Below are positions 46,716-56,791 of a stretch of DNA of 64,000 bases, in pieces. The DNA is taken from contig WJXW01000003.1 in assembly GCA_015832175.1 (NCBI GenBank), positions 372,001-436,000 of the forward strand, read 5' to 3'. The stretch is from Paraphaeosphaeria minitans (taxonomy: Eukaryota > Ascomycota > Dothideomycetes > Pleosporales > Didymosphaeriaceae). Each line of letters opens with the position of its first letter. Position 1 is the stretch's first letter. A program made the position numbers and the translations under genes. Below the pieces are notes generated by a model. That model had not been told where the DNA came from, did not search any database, and worked only from the letters and a program-made list of their open reading frames with translations.

Positions 46716-47337
46716 ATGAACCTCCTACCAGTCCTCCTCCTTGCCCCGCTCGCCCTCTCTCTTCCCTCGCCGCACCTACACCGCGCCCAGAATCACACTT
46801 TCCACCTCAGCAACCTTACCTATTCCTCCACACTTCTTTACAGCACCCCGTCCCACCTCGCCGTCTCCTCCGCAACTTTCTCCTTCGCTTTCTCCAACCC
46901 CGCAGCGTATCCTGCGCAATGCATCGGGCACAGCAGCGGCCAGACAAACGATGCTGGATTCTTCGCCTGGCCGCAGATATTCACCTGCACGAACGAGGGA
47001 GCCGCGGTGGGGCATGTGACGTTTGCATGGGACAGGTACGGTGGCGGAGTGCTGAGTGTGAAACAGACCTGGGAATGCGGGGGGTACGTTGATTGCTTGT
47101 CCCGCGCTCAAAAGCTCGTGGAAGTTTGGCCCGAGATGCACGGTGCTGACGTTGGTGGGATGCAGCGACACGTATCTGGGGACCGCGACGACCGACGTCC
47201 GACTCCGGTGCCGCACGACGTTTTGGCAGAATCCAAACTTCACGTGGCCGGATCCTGGTTGGCCGTATAGTGCTGCGGATACGACGTGTGATGTGTTGGA
47301 TTTGAGCGTGGAGCCGAGGGTGGAGAGGTTGGAGTAG
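46716..47337 (+). CDS. Small secreted protein of unknown function
   Basis: Two exons, 46716-47083 and 47166-47337, join in phase to 179 residues through an 82-nt intron (GTACGT...ATGCAG). A clear signal peptide (MNLLPVLLLAPLALSLPSPH) would be cleaved near residue 18. Potential N-glycosylation sites are N26 (NHT), N33 (NLT) and a later NFT. Mature segments include STLLYSTPSHLAVSSATFSF, FFAWPQIFTCTNEGAAVGHV, SVKQTWECGG and, after the splice, DTYLGTATTDVRLRCRTTF. Five cysteines remain in the mature protein. The composition fits a small beta-rich secreted or effector-like protein. No family is recognised. The acceptor could be shifted by a few bases; the stop is unaffected. Confidence 0.68.
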
Positions 47338-49391
47338 ATAGGAGATGTGTGTGTAGTGCGATTGCGATAGGTAACGTACTGCGTTGTGCAAGTATTCGGT
47401 AGGCGCCATTGTTGGAGTTTATGGGGCAGATTTGACTGATGTACCCAGCAATTACTACTGATATATTCAAATGCAGCAATTATCACCCTGTTTCTAAAAG
47501 GAAGAACGTAGTCATAACAACTCTGCCACCTCCCCCTACCCCGCCGTTATATGGACCTTTTGCATGTCCGGCTGAACGTGTCCTAAGATTACTACCATTT
47601 GAAAATCAGTAAATCTACCTCCTGGGATGTTTAAGATATCATTTCCTGAGTTATACCTATAGCATACCGAAAGAATTCTTCTTAATGTGGTTCGCACTTT
47701 CAGCATCTCATCATCGTCTATCGTCCGACCTTGATCCCCATGGTCCGGGCACACATGATACCATCACTCCACGCTTATCGACAGCAGGGGAGCTGGCCAC
47801 AATGTACCGCTAGGGAGCATATGTAGTTGGTGGAATCCACCCCAATAAAACGCTCCCTAATCCTATATCGCACAGCAAGGTTGAACCCCATCTACAGCCA
47901 ATCATGTTTCGAAGACCCTCCACCCGGTAAATGGGTTAGGTGCTTGACCATCCTGGAAGGCGTGGCGAGATCCCGACCAACCTTTGCGATTGGTGTGTGA
48001 AGAGATGACGTGGGCGAGTTGAGAAGGATAAAAGGTGGTTTAAAATCTCCTGACGCAGTTTTCAGGGGGTCAGACTAACTGGGGTTGGCTCGGGATTTCT
48101 TTTGGGCCTTTGAATGTAGATGAGACGTGTGCATTCGGAACCTCAGGAGGCGGAGGATGGATGCCAAGAACGGTGCTCGTGGCTGGGCTGCATACATTAT
48201 TCGACGAGGCCGTCTGAGGTGGCTGAAGCTCGCCATTGGTATTATGCCGGGGAAATTTGCCAGCGCGACGCCGTCTGGCAGCGTACACGTGGCAGCATGT
48301 AAGCCCTTGGGGGAACGATAATTGCCTTTGACGATTGTGCATTCAATGGTTAATGATGCTGCACGGCAGGATGCCTCCCTATCCACGACCGATGTCTCAT
48401 TGCATCATTATTGCGAGACCTTTCGATGTCGACGTGGTATTCTGCATATGATCGAGCGGGATTGGATGAAACATGACCCCAGTAGATGAGAAAAGAGACT
48501 ATGGCTCGAGTCTATCATCGATCGCAACCCGTAGATCAGGAAAAGCCAGATATGAACTTGTGATGTTTTGCCGTTGTTACGGGAGGAAGCGGGGATGATG
48601 CATTTGAGAAAAGAAATAGCTCATACCTAGGTATCAGGCAGAAGCTACTGTGATTGTGCCGCGTCCGCGCATGCACACGCATTCTTCAATCAAGTATGTG
48701 CCAAGCCCTGAGAAGGAGGTTGCAAACTGACCGAATTTCCAATCTTCAACAGCCTGTTGGACCTTTTGAGATTTGATTGCCGCTCCTAGCGTCCATACAT
48801 GTTGCACGTATGGCAAAAGATTGCGGTGCTCGTAAAGTGTACAATGCCAAGGTGTATCTGCAAGTCAACTGTTTGAACGTGTGTCAAAGGGTCGTACAAC
48901 GTCGTGCGTAGGTAATTACGGTCTGAAACAGCAGGAAAGCAAATTTGGGGTGTGCACGCTGGCGACAGAATACGCGAGTCCTCTTCACAGAGCGTATGGT
49001 ATACTTCGAAAGCAGTACCTATACGAAGCAGGCGAGGTACCATAGCCTAAATCGTCTATTCATGAAGTCTGGGTACCTAATCTGTAACTCGCCCCACGCG
49101 AGCGTGACCCGTAATGAAAGCACATGATTGCTGCACGACTCCAACAGCTGCGCAACTTGCGTCTCGCCAGAGATTCGAACGTTGGCTGTGTTGTACTTGA
49201 TGTTGATTCTACGGTTGATGATTTTAGATATCGTCTATCAGAAGAAATGACCAAGCTGCTTGCACAGCCATCGTTTAAGTAGGTATTGCGAATGAAAGGG
49301 CCTTCTTTTGGGGACAACGCTCTGGCTTCGATATTCCCTTGCTCGTCCGAACTGCGTTGAACCCGCTTCGAAAGGGTTCTACAACAGTCTG
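47338..49391. other. Gene-poor stretch
   Basis: About 2 kb with only short frames. A minus-strand frame at 49060-49428 (KEGPFIRNTYLNDGCASSLV) has weak coding look and may be a relic. TACCTAGGTA occurs at 48624-48633. Nothing else recognised. Confidence 0.4.
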
Positions 49392-50072
49392 CTAAACACC
49401 TAGAATCCAACCCTTCGATCTGTCCCATAACCAGGTCTTCTGAGGCGGTTCGAGTGGCTGCATTTTGACCTTTTCCGGCTTTGCTTTCGAGCTTTCGCCA
49501 CCACAGTTAGTATCTTGCGTGGATTGTTGCGTGGGTTTCGAGGCTGCTCGATCTCGTTCCAATATCCTGCGAGGTATATTCTGATTTTGGCGCTTGGGCT
49601 TGGGGGATGGATGGTGTTTTTCGAGCGTATCCTTATCGCGCTTGGAATGATGTGCCAGACACGCGGAACCGTCGATCGACTTGCTATGTTGTTGATAGAT
49701 CCTGATCGATGCACCATTAAAGTTGCAGATGTTACGTGATCTCGCGAGCTCATATCTGAGCGCATCGCATGGTTCTAAAAGTCTATTGGGATTTGGAAAA
49801 TGTTCGCTCAAAACGGCTTTTTCACAAGCGTTTTTCTGGGAACCAAGGATGTAGTGAAGGCAGAACTTAAGCTCTACATATTGAGGTCGACACATGGTGT
49901 AGTGTAAATTTTGGTTTGAAAGCGAGGAGCATTGAGGCATAGAAAGCACGTTGCGGAAATACATATACAACGGGGAGTTCGATTGGGAGATCTTCTCGAT
50001 GTAGGCGCTTGTCAAGGCAGGCACAGGTTTCAGCCGAAGCCGGACTTCATGAGCGCAAGATAACCAGGCCAA
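49392..50072 (-). CDS. Hypothetical protein, possibly incomplete
   Basis: A 226-residue frame with no ATG at its 5' end (first start-like codon is TTG; the frame stays open to about 50126), so a first exon is missing or the gene is damaged. It reads RFKTLAWLSCAHEVRLRLKP, SAYIEKISQSNSPLYMYFRN, MCRPQYVELKFCLHYILGSQ, then a hydrophilic Lys/Pro/Gln-rich C-terminus (HHPSPKPKRQNQNIPRRILE, then PPQKTWLWDRSKGWILGV). No family is recognised. It lies head to head with the CorA-like gene, so the two could share a promoter region. Confidence 0.36.
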   Translation of the reverse strand: MAWLSCAHEVRLRLKPVPALTSAYIEKISQSNSPLYMYFRNVLSMPQCSSLSNQNLHYTMCRPQYVELKFCLHYILGSQKNACEKAVLSEHFPNPNRLLEPCDALRYELARSRNICNFNGASIRIYQQHSKSIDGSACLAHHSKRDKDTLEKHHPSPKPKRQNQNIPRRILERDRAASKPTQQSTQDTNCGGESSKAKPEKVKMQPLEPPQKTWLWDRSKGWILGV

Positions 50073-50205
50073 GGTCTTGAAACGTGTGCAACCAACCTTC
50101 GTAGCTTCTAAGCTGCGCCGAAATCAATCTGGGTAACCTATAACATCACTAGGTAGTATTCGTGGACTTCAGACTAAGCGCCCGCACGACAACATAACCA
50201 TCGTA

Positions 50206-51829
50206 GTGCGCACGAGACGCACCCTCATCGCATCATTAATCTCCTCAATGGCGATAAAATATGAGCACAATGATCTTTGCAACTGCCTTAGCGAGGGTTT
50301 GGCAGGCGCTTTCCAATCTAGAGCCGCAAGGCAACTGCTGGGGCCCTTGTCAGGCGCGACAGATGCTCCGTTGCTAATCGCACAGTCTCTCAAGACAGAG
50401 TTCGGACCTTGGTCTCAATGGCCCGTGTATAAAGCTGGAAAGCGTTGCGACGATGCTATAGTACGGTCTGCTGCCGAGTTCTGGTCTTTCCTTCGTGTGA
50501 GTGTCGTGTTTGCAGCCAATACCTATCCTGTTTCTAACAATCGGGAGAAACCTGATGAAATCTGGGGACGAGTCATTCACATCCGATCAATCCCTCCTAT
50601 TGTAACGCTTTTACTTTTGACAACACTCATACCCAAATTCGACATGGAACTCATATTTTCGGAATTTGTAAGTCGTGGTGGTCGTATGTCAGCCGCTGGA
50701 TCCGGCCAACTCAAAGAACATGGATTGGACAGATTATGGTCGTATACCATGAAGTATTACTACCTAAGCCTTGAGAAGGAATCTTTGTACGAGGGTCAGG
50801 AAAGTGGTCTCTTGCACGAAAAGGGATCTGGGCTATACATCTGTCGAGGCACTTCGAGCATCAACGTCAGGGTCAGGTCTAAGCGCAGCAGACTCACAGA
50901 TTCAAACCAGTGGACATGCTTGGTACTATCCACCTGGAAGCGGTACGATGGACATAATCCTGATTTCGCGAATCATTGTGAGGTCTTTCTGTGGACAGTT
51001 GGTCGAGCACTGAGTGAAATCAGACGAGAACTCCGAGGTGTTGCGCAAGAGATAAGTCTTCTAGCGGTCCCTTCAGTAAGCGCTCAAAGCTCAAAATTTG
51101 ACTCGGACTAAACGGTGGCTAGGATGAATTTCTTTTCAATGAGGCCTACCGCGAGTCGTTGATATGTGAGAACACAAGCTACAGTAACTCTAAAACCTAC
51201 TTCTGGGCACTTCAGACCTTGAGAACTATCAATGACTGTATCAACTCTCTCTTATCCACTTGGGAGCGCTTTGAAGTCTACCACTTGCCAGACCTCCTAT
51301 GTGGATGGAATTATGTTCTCAGTGAACAGGAATCAAAGCGTCATGACCCTGGCCCAACCAGCAACACCGTCTCTTTCCTCAAACACATCAAAGACAAGCT
51401 GGTCAAGCTCAAGGAACTCCGTTCTCTAAATATTGAACGACAGGAAGAGATCGAGTCTCTACGTGATGGAGTAGGCTTTCACCACTCCTTGAAATTCATT
51501 TGCTAACATCTTCACAGCTTTTCAACGCCTCCACCGTCCTCGAAGCCCGCACCACCGTCCTCCAGGGATGAAACATCGAACTACTCACGTACATCTCCAT
51601 GGTCTTCCTACCAGCCAGCTTCGTAACCTCCGTTTTCGGCATGGACATCCTTAGTTCGTCTGTTCACATCGGAGATTTCGCAATCATATTCGTCGCAGTC
51701 TGTGGCGTGACGTATACGACGATCCTTCTGTTCCGACTAGCGAATCCTTTCAGACGCTCGAGGGTTGCACAGAAGAAGGGCATCATAGCACGAGCACGCC
51801 GCGTAAGCCTTTTTTACAAAAGCCGCTAA
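50206..51829 (+). pseudogene. CorA-like transporter-domain protein with one in-frame TGA
   Basis: Three exons, 50206-51075, 51123-51470 and 51518-51829, join in phase (introns 47 nt each). The C-terminal part is CorA-like: a long helical region (DEFLFNEAYRESLICENTS, LQTLRTINDCINSLLSTWER, FLKHIKDKLVKLKELRSLNI, LFNASTVLEARTTVLQG). It ends in two membrane segments, NIELLTYISMVFLPASFVTS then FGMDIL, and FAIIFVAVCGVTYTTILLF. GMD replaces the GMN of true Mg2+ channels, as in many divergent fungal members. A TGA (51569-51571) interrupts exactly between QG and NIELL, just before the first membrane helix. The 5' end lacks an ATG at the frame start; Met at about 50248 or an upstream exon is possible. 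Either a recent pseudogene, a stop polymorphism or a sequencing error. Confidence 0.6.
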
Positions 51830-52740
51830 AGTGGACCCGAAGAGCAAGAGATGCAAAGACTGGTGTTGACTTGGAAAGGAACAGGCAAACCTGGTTGGAG
51901 AACCACGTAATTCCTGTACATCGACTTATCACGGCTTGCCGAAGCTCGCGACGAGTCGGATCTTGATAGGCAAACTTGGCGACGTAGGTGAAAGCAGACG
52001 CCTGAGGTTGAAAATAAGGCAAGCGAGAATGGGTATGTACACATAGCTCGTAGTATATATCCTCATTGATGGTTGATTTCATTCACATACGACCATAGGA
52101 CACTGAAAACTAGGCTTCCCGTCCGCTCAGCCATATATAAGCAGTGTACCGGCGAATTAGTAATATCGTGGGTGACCAGATGTGAATCCTCGCTGTTGTA
52201 TGTTTTTTCCTTGCGAAGGCTTAGTGTGCAAAACTTTTGCCGTGTGGATACTTCTCACGTAATATGAATCCTTCCAAGAACCAAGGTCCTCTTTGGCAAC
52301 CTACGTCTCTTCTTTACATATGCAATCTTGCAAATTAAGCGGGATAATACTCCCTATTATCGGTTTCTGCGATTCTTTTCGCGGCATGTGCTAGGCCGTT
52401 TCTTAGAAGTGCACAATACTATCAGGTCACCTCTACTTTGCTCTGTCACTATTTGGGCGCGCTTGTGCCAGTCGAAAAAAAAAATACAGTAGTAGCGGCC
52501 TTACAGAGCACAGACTGAACACCCAGGACCTGCGTGGGTTTGGAGCCATTTAAGATTTTGAATACCCTATCCCAGCTTGCCTCATACTAACAATAACGGA
52601 GCCGGAGCTGCGTTCATATCACCCCTGCTAAGGCGTTAGTGCGAGCGAGTCAGTGCCCAAGAAACTTCAAGTTCCTCCTACTCATAAACTTGGGAGTTTT
52701 GGCTGAATAGCTTAATATATAGCCCTTGTCATGGCGTCGG
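51830..52740. other. Gene-poor stretch
   Basis: Short frames only, moderately AT-rich, with a 10-base A run at about 52477. Nothing recognised. Confidence 0.4.
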
Positions 52741-53417
52741 TATGAATTAGCTGGCCGCATGACACATACATACATATACATGTTTTCCTCGCTCCAGGCT
52801 CTGTCCTAAGGCTTCTAACCTCCATTTTCACATCTCCAAATGCATACCTCCCATTGTTGGTGGGGCAATAGTGTGAAATCCTTCGAGCACTCCCTCTGGT
52901 CCCACAAGTCTGCGACACTTTGCGTCGTCATCTTTCATCCAGCCGAAATACCGCTGCCTGTACGCTTTTGATCCAATCGCAATTGTGCCCCCAGAACATC
53001 ACTGTTGTTATTAGCTACCAATAATACCACTTGCCTGCGCCACGCACACTTAGTTTCCACATGGAGACCAGCAATTGCTCCTGTGTATTTCACGCAGCTG
53101 TTCCATGTCGAGACTGTCTAGCGTCGCGGCATTCGAGTGTACGTCAAGACGGAATACCAGACTTTCAGGAAAGTAGGATCGCCTTCCTCGGAGTCGGTCA
53201 CAATGGCAGTTACTTCTTTTGCGTTGGACTGGATCTTTTTGACGAGGTCTTGCCACTGTTGTCCTGAGGATGCTTCCCGTAGCTGGTACGGTAGATTCTT
53301 AAGCCTCATGTGAGCAGCGCACCCAACATAGCATGCAGTACTGAGCGTACTTTGTAACGTACTGTGAATTGGTGCGTACGTACGTGCAGGTATCGCGACG
53401 CGTACAAGGCTCCGCAC
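52741..53417 (-). pseudogene. Unidentified coding remnant across two frames
   Basis: Coding-like minus-strand pieces follow in order: NLPYQLREASSGQQWQDLVK, KIQSNAKEVTAIVTDSEEGD, PTFLK; then in the next frame ESLVFRLDVHSNAATLDSLD, MEQLREIHRSNCWSPCGN with stop; then, after a possible 47-nt GT-AG intron (about 52997-53043), GGTIAIGSKAYRQRYFGWMK, DDDAKCRRLVGPEGVLEGFH, TIAPPTMGGMHLEM, stop, KWRLEALGQSLERG. I do not recognise the product. At least one frame change and one stop suggest decay; the intron reading leaves a TAA next to the donor. Confidence 0.38.
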
Positions 53418-54142
53418 GTGTGTATTTTTATAAAGTACGTACGGAGGTACGTAACTTCGTGACGTTTACCTTGCTAGTATTCCTAGCACCGCGGCAATCG
53501 AGTTAATCGAACAGAGACACATAGACCTCAGACTCTGAAACGACCGAAGGAAAATTCCTTGACAGAGATACTATAGTTAATTGTGATATAATTTCTTTCT
53601 TCAGTAAGGGATAATATAATACACTATATCTTGACAAATAGCGCATGCTTAATCTGGAACGGAGTCGCCTGTTTTAAAGGTCTTACGTACTACACATAAG
53701 CTCTAAGTTTATCCGGAGTCTCCTATCTATGGTTAGTTCTTTATGGAAATTTGGCAGTTGCTTAAAGCTTGTAGAGCTGGGAAGCATAAAATTTAGTATT
53801 AGCTGCCAGGAGGCTACTTTTTCTTTACAACACTAGCTCTAAGTAATCCAAGTTCGTTTCCTGTACTTTTAATTAACTATTGGTCGCTAGCCTAATCTGA
53901 ATTCTAGTATTCTGCGAACAACGTGGGATTTGCCCAGATTAACGGCGGCCAGAGATTTGAAGAAGTTTGCAACTGGATTACCTACTGTTACTGAGCCAGA
54001 CGAAAACGTGTGCACCTGCCAAGTACACTTCTCCCATCTGTCCAACCTAGTGGTTGTGTTCTCTCACGCCGCTCTGTTTCATGCATAACGCATCGTTCTA
54101 GAGTGTCTGCCTTGGGTACTTCGTTCTACTAATTTTCAGAAA
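53418..54142. other. AT-rich relic block
   Basis: GC is visibly lower than in flanking genes and TA dinucleotides are abundant (for example 53570-53640 and 53860-53920), with stops in all frames. This looks like mutated mobile-element DNA, although no element ends or recognisable protein remain. Confidence 0.45.
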
Positions 54143-54730
54143 CTACCGGACGGCAAATTTCTTTTCGCTGATGATAATGATCCATTTTAACGGGGGATCG
54201 TCTCCCACACATACGAGACATGTATATATGCTCTCGCTGAGCGTCCAGTCATTCTCCAACCGGCACTTTAAAAGGCTGCTGGGAGAAAGGGAAGCCAGAA
54301 CTTTAAGGAGACGGATAAGCAACTTGCCATGATTAAGGGGTTGGTGCTCAAAGTCTGGAAGTCCAGGTTCGCTTCGTTTTCCTGATCGATAATGAACATG
54401 TGTCAAGGGTTTGTATGTTCGAATTTTCGAATTGCCCCAGCCGCGCGTTTTGGACGAGGTCATGCTGCCTTCAAGGTTGTCTTTTCCTGAGAACTCTTTC
54501 TCGTAGGCTTGGTGACCTTCATCTTAGGTAGCGGATTCGTCATCGACTGATGACTGTCGGTGGAGTATATTGGTGATGATTCTAGATCGATCCTTCTTAA
54601 GTCCGCCACAGGCAACAGCTGTAGGGGCGTTGTCAGCTGTGGGGCTATAAACCCCATATCCGCGATCGCTTGTTATTGCCACTGCATTTGACAACCTGTT
54701 GATATGGGCAGTGCGGAACGTCGTTTCCAT
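54143..54730 (-). pseudogene. Unknown ORF interrupted by one TAA
   Basis: From an ATG at 54730 (METTFRTAHINRLSNAVAIT) one frame runs to the stop at 54143 with a single TAA at 54524-54526, about 195 codons in all. Pieces: GYGVYSPTADNAPTAVACGG, SRIITNILHRQSSVDDESAT, stop, DEGHQAYEKEFSGKDNLEGS, TRGWGNSKIRTYKPLTHVHY, KSLLRLLKVL-like helix. Not recognised. Length without other stops makes coding origin plausible but not certain. Confidence 0.33.
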
Positions 54731-55094
54731 TTAGCACCATCGCTAGGAACGCGGAATTTGACCGTCGCTATCTAGAGTTGAGGCTTACACCGTACCCCAA
54801 CTAGCAACGTGCCCATGCAGCGATATCGCCAGGCCTGTTATAGGAGATCAAGTCCTTTAATTGCTAGATAATGGTTCGTTCTCTAAAAACACAACGACCC
54901 GATCTCACTATGAGTGTACGCTTTGAGGGCCGTTTTCGTGAGTGGAAAGTGCCAGCGCTCTGGGGTTCCCCACGCATCCTGGTCGCTAATGCTACAGTGA
55001 ATACTGGCATATCATGCTTCAAGACTTGTGTTGGCGCATCGACAGTTGCGCAGGCTACGGCTTATACTAAAGCTCGATTATGTTGCACAGCCCC

Positions 55095-55800
55095 TTTGAC
55101 TATATTGTACTTCCTTCAGAATAACGGCTACCAAAGTTATCGACCAGAAGCCCGACTTGCACCAGTCTGATGCCGCCAGCTATGCCAATAGCAGGTTGGA
55201 GGCAGTCCTCACTCTCAACGACGATGATAGACTGGCGCAGATTGGACACGCTCAGGGGTTGAGGGGAGACTTTTCCTTCTGGAGTGTTATGAATCTGATC
55301 CTGTGTTTGGTGGCAACATGAAAAGGAAGCACTTAGCATAGTCATATCAACGGCACTGGTAACAGGCGATACCCTTTGCCTGTTTTGGAATTTTTAAGTC
55401 TGCGGATAGCCTTGAGTGTAGATTATGAGCCGAAATCCCGTAGGTTGGTGTCTGTTATTTGCTCGAAAGCCATTGCACTGTCTCTCGGAGAGATCGCTTT
55501 AATCTATCCAACGGCAGGAGGTGCGCAGGTGCAAGTTCTATCCTTGAGGCTTACAAAAAGCCAACTTGGTCATTTCAAGTTGCCAAAACCCCTCGGTTCG
55601 TGCCTGAACATACTGTTATGTTGTTGGTTGATATTGGCGATGGTGTTTAGTACGTTCCTAGGCGTTATGCCTGACGCCGCAGAGTATGAATTACTCGACG
55701 GTTGTTATGGCGGTTTGGGTTTTATTGGGAATCTGTAATACAGCATGCAGGGACGCAAGCAATTCGAAGTGCCTATTGAGGCGCTAGGGTTCTGACGGTC
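55095..55800 (+). pseudogene. Amino-acid/GABA-type permease relic with internal deletion
   Basis: The N-terminal part is recognisable: KVIDQKPDLHQSDAASYANS, LTLNDDDRLAQIGHAQGLRG, DFSFWSVMNLILCLVAT then TGA, followed in another frame by EALSIVISTALVTGDTLCLF. After a degraded stretch the plus frame 55376-55738 has the first-helices motif ALSLGEIALIYPTAGGAQ. Without the middle helices, it then goes straight to the C-terminal LRLTKSQLGHFKLPKPLGSC, FSTFLGVMP, YELLDGCYGGLGFIGNL, stop, then GRKQFEVPIE. Intact APC-family permeases are ~500 residues with 10-12 helices; here more than half is absent and several stops and frame changes are present. Confidence 0.66.
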
Positions 55801-56311
55801 TCTTCTAATTCATCCGAGTGGAACGGACTTGAAGAAAAATTCTTGTGCCCATCAATGCTCAGCAAGATTTCAAGCAGAATGAATGCAGTGATTATGCTCG
55901 ATGGTCTGGAGCAGTGTTTCAACAGCCAGGGATTTCGTTAAACCTGGCGTGTGCAGCATTGTATTCCGTGGTTGTTATGACAATTGAGTGGTTTGCAAGC
56001 TATAAGCGGCTGGGTACTTCTCCGGTTTCTTCGATCCGGAAATTTACTATCCGGCACAACTTTCTTCTCCGGTACACGACTGAAATGTAGAGGTGACGAC
56101 CTTTTCGTGGTTGCTAAACAAACAGTGAGCTTTGGACGGAAACGGCTTCGCTCCGATTGGCTCACCGAACCGCGGCTTAGGAGAAGACAGGAAGCTGCAC
56201 CTCGTTGCCTCCTCTTTGCCTCCACCCACTCGAACATCAACAACGATTGTTTGTGCTCATTGACTTGACCTGTTCGGCATTAAGAACTACACTCCACCTG
56301 CTGTCATCACG
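55801..56311. other. Intergenic, promoter side of Sdh8-like gene
   Basis: Unremarkable DNA with no supported gene. A plus frame at 55845-56090 lacks recognisable features. Confidence 0.4.
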
Positions 56312-56791
56312 ATGCCGTCTACACGTACCCTCCTCCGCCTTCCACGCCACCTCTCCCGCCGCGCCATACCGTTCCGCGCCGTCAGCACCACCGCACCACG
56401 CCTCTCTGCGCCATTTCCCACCACTCCAGCGCCGCCACGCCTCCCCAAGGAGGAGCAAGATATATTCGATCGCCTGCAGAAGCAGAGCACCGGGGCGTTC
56501 AGCACGCCGCGCAACGAAGCAGCCGCCACTCCCGCCACACCCACATCGGTTTCTTTCTCTGCCGCAGACGTACGCGCCCGGATAAATCAATCGCCGCAGA
56601 GCAGCGCAGACGAAGTACATAGGATACCAGAGGGCGAGGAAGTGCACCCCAATTTGCGGAGAGGCGCGCCTCCGGAATTTGAGGGCGATGTCAACCCGAA
56701 GACAGGAGAAGTCGGCGGGCCGAAGGTAGAGCCGCAGAGGTGGGGAGCTACGGGAGATTACAGCTATAATGGGCGAGTTACGGATTTCTAA
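56312..56791 (+). CDS. SDH8: Succinate dehydrogenase assembly factor 4 (Sdh8-like)
   Basis: Mitochondrial matrix factor that binds flavinylated Sdh1 and helps assemble complex II. Single exon, 159 residues. The N-terminus is an Arg/Ser-rich amphipathic presequence (MPSTRTLLRLPRHLSRRAIP). A variable Pro/Ala-rich middle follows. The C-terminal ~45 residues match the DUF1674/SDHAF4 signature: PPEFEGDVNPKTGEVGGPKV, EPQRWGATGDYSYNGRVTDF, ending exactly at the family's invariant GRVTDF terminus. Yeast Sdh8 is about 138 residues, so the length fits. This is the only intact metabolic gene beside the right edge of the decayed stretch. Confidence 0.93.
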   Translation: MPSTRTLLRLPRHLSRRAIPFRAVSTTAPRLSAPFPTTPAPPRLPKEEQDIFDRLQKQSTGAFSTPRNEAAATPATPTSVSFSAADVRARINQSPQSSADEVHRIPEGEEVHPNLRRGAPPEFEGDVNPKTGEVGGPKVEPQRWGATGDYSYNGRVTDF

